A stretch of DNA of 7,163 bases from Desulfovibrio sp. (GTDB lineage: Bacteria; Desulfobacterota; Desulfovibrionia; Desulfovibrionales; Desulfovibrionaceae), in contig VSMX01000120.1 in assembly GCA_009773975.1 (NCBI GenBank), forward strand, positions 1-7,163, given 5' to 3'. The position numbers and the translations under genes were made by a program. Position 1 is the stretch's first letter, and each line of letters opens with the position of its first letter. Of the stretch, positions 6,019 to 7,163 are shown piece by piece. Under the pieces are notes generated by a model. That model was not told the origin of the DNA and did not search any database. It worked only from the letters and a program-made list of their open reading frames with translations.

Positions 6019-6023
6019 TCTGC

Positions 6024-6052
6024 AAATTAGGGGAAAACGCGGGAAGTGTCAA
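6024..6052 (-). promoter_or_regulatory. Predicted promoter of the nrdD operon
   Basis: On the minus strand a perfect TTGACA (6052-6047) is followed after 17 bases by a weak -10, TAATTT (6029-6024). Transcription would start around 6018-6016, right at the foot of leader hairpin 1. AT-rich sequence lies upstream. No convincing NrdR box (ACACNATATNTTGTGT type) was found by eye. Confidence 0.45.
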
Positions 6053-6089
6053 ACAAACGGAATATCCAACTATCTGGAATACTTGACCA

Positions 6090-6107
6090 TTTAGATAATC
6101 TTTAGAT
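6090..6107. repeat. Direct repeat TTTAGAT upstream of the nrdD promoter
   Basis: TTTAGAT occurs at 6090-6096 and 6101-6107, offset by 11 bases or about one helical turn, 38-55 bases upstream of the predicted nrdD -35. AGATAATCT (6093-6101), a short palindrome, overlaps it. It could be an activator site or UP-like element. Confidence 0.3.
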
Positions 6108-6143
6108 TTTTTCGCCTGCTTTTATATCTCCTTGCGCTGCAAC

Positions 6144-6159
6144 GATTCCGGGATTCCGG
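6144..6159. repeat. Perfect tandem 8-mer GATTCCGG
   Basis: GATTCCGG occurs twice back to back at 6144-6151 and 6152-6159 in non-coding sequence. The function is unknown; it could be a slippage product or a protein-binding site. Confidence 0.4.
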
Positions 6160-6283
6160 CACGCCTTCTGGCATGAATTTTCCGAAAATATTAATTTAAT
6201 TTTTTGGGCGTATGGACTTTCGCCATGTTTCTGGCCTTTTGCGGCGCGATGGTCGCCCTGCTCAGGTAAAAGAAATACGCCCC

Positions 6284-6310
6284 TTGACTTGCGGCGTTCA
6301 AGTTCATAAT
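6284..6310 (+). promoter_or_regulatory. Possible promoter for the cysteine-rich ORF
   Basis: TTGACT (6284-6289) and CATAAT (6305-6310) are separated by only 15 bases. The start would be near 6317, just before the Shine-Dalgarno sequence at 6318-6325, giving a very short leader. The tight spacing lowers confidence. Confidence 0.35.
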
Positions 6311-6333
6311 GAAAAAGAAAGGAGGCAAGCCCT

Positions 6334-6438
6334 GTGCAGACCTGCCGCCCGTTTTGTGGGCACACCTCCCAATGTCAAGGTTATGGGAAATGCGCCCGGT
6401 TCAGGATTTGCGATCCGGCCGGGCGCGCTGTTATTTAA
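6334..6438 (+). CDS. Cysteine-rich 34-residue protein with GTG start
   Basis: The ORF runs from GTG 6334 to TAA 6436-6438. AAAGGAGG at 6318-6325 is a near-ideal Shine-Dalgarno sequence with 8-base spacing, the main reason to believe in the gene. The product begins MQTCRPFCGHTSQCQGYG and has five cysteines at 4, 8, 14, 20 and 26, spaced 4-6-6-6, plus His10. Such density in so short a chain suggests metal binding or disulfides, but no named family is recognised. There is no signal peptide. A longer ORF in another frame (ATG 6309, 73 residues) overlaps it, but its ATG lies upstream of the Shine-Dalgarno sequence and has none of its own. It is followed 127 bases later by a membrane protein on the same strand. 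Its reality should be treated as probable, not proven. Confidence 0.5.
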   Translation: MQTCRPFCGHTSQCQGYGKCARFRICDPAGRAVI

Positions 6439-6480
6439 GTGCCGCGCCAACCTGTATCGACTTGCCAGACAACACAAATC

Positions 6481-6509
6481 GCTTGCAATTTATGGATTTC
6501 CATGCAAGC
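6481..6509. repeat. Hairpin between the cysteine-rich ORF and the membrane-protein gene
   Basis: GCTTGCA (6481-6487) and TGCAAGC (6503-6509) form a 7-bp stem, and TGG (6493-6495) can pair with CCA (6500-6502) inside the loop. No T tract follows. It could separate the two transcripts or stabilise one end. Confidence 0.35.
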
Positions 6510-6565
6510 CTGAACAATAATTCAGCCTGACATTAATTTGACACGCAGCCCTTATGGAGGTTGAA

Positions 6566-6811
6566 ATGGCCGACGACAATTCACCAAACAGCATGTTCAG
6601 CAAGGGGCCCCTGCTGCCAATCGGCCCCACAAGCAAGATAATAGGGCCTGGCGTGGCGGGCTCGATAATTTGCGGCTATGCGGCCTGGATTATGGATGTC
6701 AAAACGCAAACGCCAATCACTTACGGCGCGGGCGAGGTCAGCATCTGGGGCTGCCTTGTGGGCGGCGCGGCCATTGGCTGCTTTCTGGGCTGGCTCTGGG
6801 CACGGAAGTAG
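6566..6811 (+). CDS. Small two-helix membrane protein, function unknown
   Basis: The protein has 81 residues. ATG 6566 is chosen because GGAGG (6556-6560) lies 5 bases upstream; the ATG at 6554 overlaps that site. A polar head (residues 1-24, MADDNSPNSMFSKGPLLPIG) precedes two hydrophobic segments at about 25-43 (IIGPGVAGSIICGYAAWIM) and 58-78 (the SIWGCLVGGAAIGCFLGWLW stretch). A short loop separates them, and the chain ends in ARK. Both helices are rich in glycine and small residues, suggesting tight helix packing or oligomers. By positive-inside reasoning the N and C termini are probably cytoplasmic. The size and topology resemble holins and other small inner-membrane proteins, but nothing identifies it further. 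It lies 18 bases upstream of the coiled-coil gene and is surely co-transcribed with it. Confidence 0.75.
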   Translation: MADDNSPNSMFSKGPLLPIGPTSKIIGPGVAGSIICGYAAWIMDVKTQTPITYGAGEVSIWGCLVGGAAIGCFLGWLWARK

Positions 6812-6829
6812 GAGGACGCCGGAGGCAAT

Positions 6830-7163
6830 ATGGCAGCTCAATTTGACCCGCTTGAATATTTTGATGATCTCAAGGCCGTCGGCGTGTCGGAAGACCAGGC
6901 AAGGGCGCAGGTACGCTTTTTTCGCAATTTTTCCGACAGCCAGAAGGAAAATGCCGAAAAATACATGGCCACGAAAGCCGATGTGGCGGAAATAAATGCC
7001 CGCGCGCATGCAACCGAGCTGCGTTTGCAGAAAGAGATCGAAAGCGTGCGCCTGGAGATCAAAAACGTCGAGGCGCGCCTGCAGAGAGAGATCGAAAGCG
7101 GGCGCCTGGAGATCAAAAACGTCGAGGCGCGCCTGCAGAAAGAGATCGAAAGCGTGCGCCTGG
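6830..7163 (+). CDS. Coiled-coil repeat protein (DUF1640-like), partial at right edge
   Basis: ATG 6830 has GGAGG at 6821-6825 and a second one at 6811-6815. The frame stays open to the window end, so 111 residues are visible. Residues 1-30 (FDPLEYFDDLKAVGVSEDQA and following) and MATKADVAEI near 49-58 recall the N-terminal part of bacterial DUF1640/CCDC90-like proteins, which usually carry a long coiled coil and a C-terminal membrane anchor. The anchor, if any, lies outside the window. From residue 66 the chain is an 18-residue tandem repeat, LQKEIESVRLEIKNVEAR, seen in two full copies and a partial third. The function of this family in bacteria is not settled. The two-helix membrane gene 18 bases upstream suggests work at the inner membrane. 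The family assignment comes from recalled sequence style, without a search. Confidence 0.65.
   Translation, partial: MAAQFDPLEYFDDLKAVGVSEDQARAQVRFFRNFSDSQKENAEKYMATKADVAEINARAHATELRLQKEIESVRLEIKNVEARLQREIESGRLEIKNVEARLQKEIESVRL
7025..7163 (+). repeat. 54-bp in-frame tandem repeat, about 2.6 copies visible
   Basis: Unit 1 is 7025-7078, unit 2 is 7079-7132, and a partial unit 3 runs from 7133 to the edge. Units 1 and 2 differ at 3 of 54 bases, giving K-to-R and V-to-G changes; the partial third unit differs from unit 1 only at its first base. The array continues beyond the window, so the copy number is unknown. Confidence 0.95.

Larger units (their letters stand above)
6053..6283. other. AT-rich intergenic region between divergent genes
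   Basis: The stretch between the nrdD promoter and the next plus-strand promoter has no ORF with a ribosome binding site. It holds AT-rich tracts (6090-6112 and 6187-6205), the short direct repeats listed separately, and two GGAATA copies at 6059-6064 and 6076-6081. Regulatory sites for nrdD would be expected in its left half. Confidence 0.6.

Noticed and set aside
3673..6030. Plus-strand open frames opposite nrdD (3673-4779 and 5254-6030)
   Set aside because: They are antisense to an unambiguous nrdD coding sequence, and the second runs through the nrdD leader and promoter. Low-complexity translations and no start signals.
6212..6530. ORFs of 102 and 73 residues starting at 6212 and 6309
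   Set aside because: Neither start has a Shine-Dalgarno sequence, and the AAAGGAGG in this region is placed for GTG 6334 in a different frame. The 73-residue frame remains a weak alternative.
6536..6545. TTGACA at 6538-6543 as promoter of the two-helix membrane gene
   Set aside because: It lies only 22 bases before the start codon, so a -10 at normal spacing would fall on the start codon; no fitting -10 exists.
7025..7163. 54-bp repeats as a CRISPR-like or non-coding array
   Set aside because: The units are directly adjacent without spacers, in frame, and encode a coherent helical repeat.

Overview
The window looks like a chromosomal segment of an anaerobic Gram-negative bacterium, most likely a Desulfovibrio-like member of the Desulfobacterota. 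This is inferred from a stand-alone GAF-domain gene directly upstream of a type I gap gene, a class III (oxygen-sensitive) ribonucleotide reductase locus, a moderately high GC content and strong GGAGG ribosome binding sites. No sequence search was possible, so the lineage is a judgement.

Left part, plus strand. A 76-residue protein built from two 33-residue repeats (60-290) ends at a clear intrinsic terminator (317-344). A sigma70-type promoter (418-446) then drives a GAF-domain protein (490-1044) and glyceraldehyde-3-phosphate dehydrogenase (1080-2099), closed by a strong terminator (2119-2142). Another promoter (2197-2225) serves an unrecognised 145-residue protein (2288-2725). Its stop codon lies inside a hairpin motif resembling an end of an IS200/IS605-type element.

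Centre, minus strand. An anaerobic dNTP-synthesis operon is read right to left: nrdD (5919-3664), a 63-residue gene (3569-3378) and nrdG (3335-2778). The NrdD chain stops just after its cysteine-rich metal-binding motif and has no glycyl-radical segment. The small gene encodes what looks like exactly that missing segment (R-I-T-G-Y-L followed by RFNNAKRAEEHDRVRH). The window therefore appears to hold a split class III ribonucleotide reductase whose radical-bearing glycine is on a separate mini-subunit activated by NrdG. A predicted promoter (6052-6024) and a leader with two hairpins precede nrdD.

Right part, plus strand. After about 400 bp without a clear gene come three closely packed small genes. 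The first is a 34-residue cysteine-rich ORF with a GTG start and an ideal Shine-Dalgarno sequence (6334-6438). The second is an 81-residue protein with two membrane segments (6566-6811). The third is the start of a coiled-coil protein with near-identical 54-bp tandem repeats, which runs off the right edge (6830-7163). Their joint function is unknown.

No tRNA, rRNA, CRISPR array or complete mobile element was seen.
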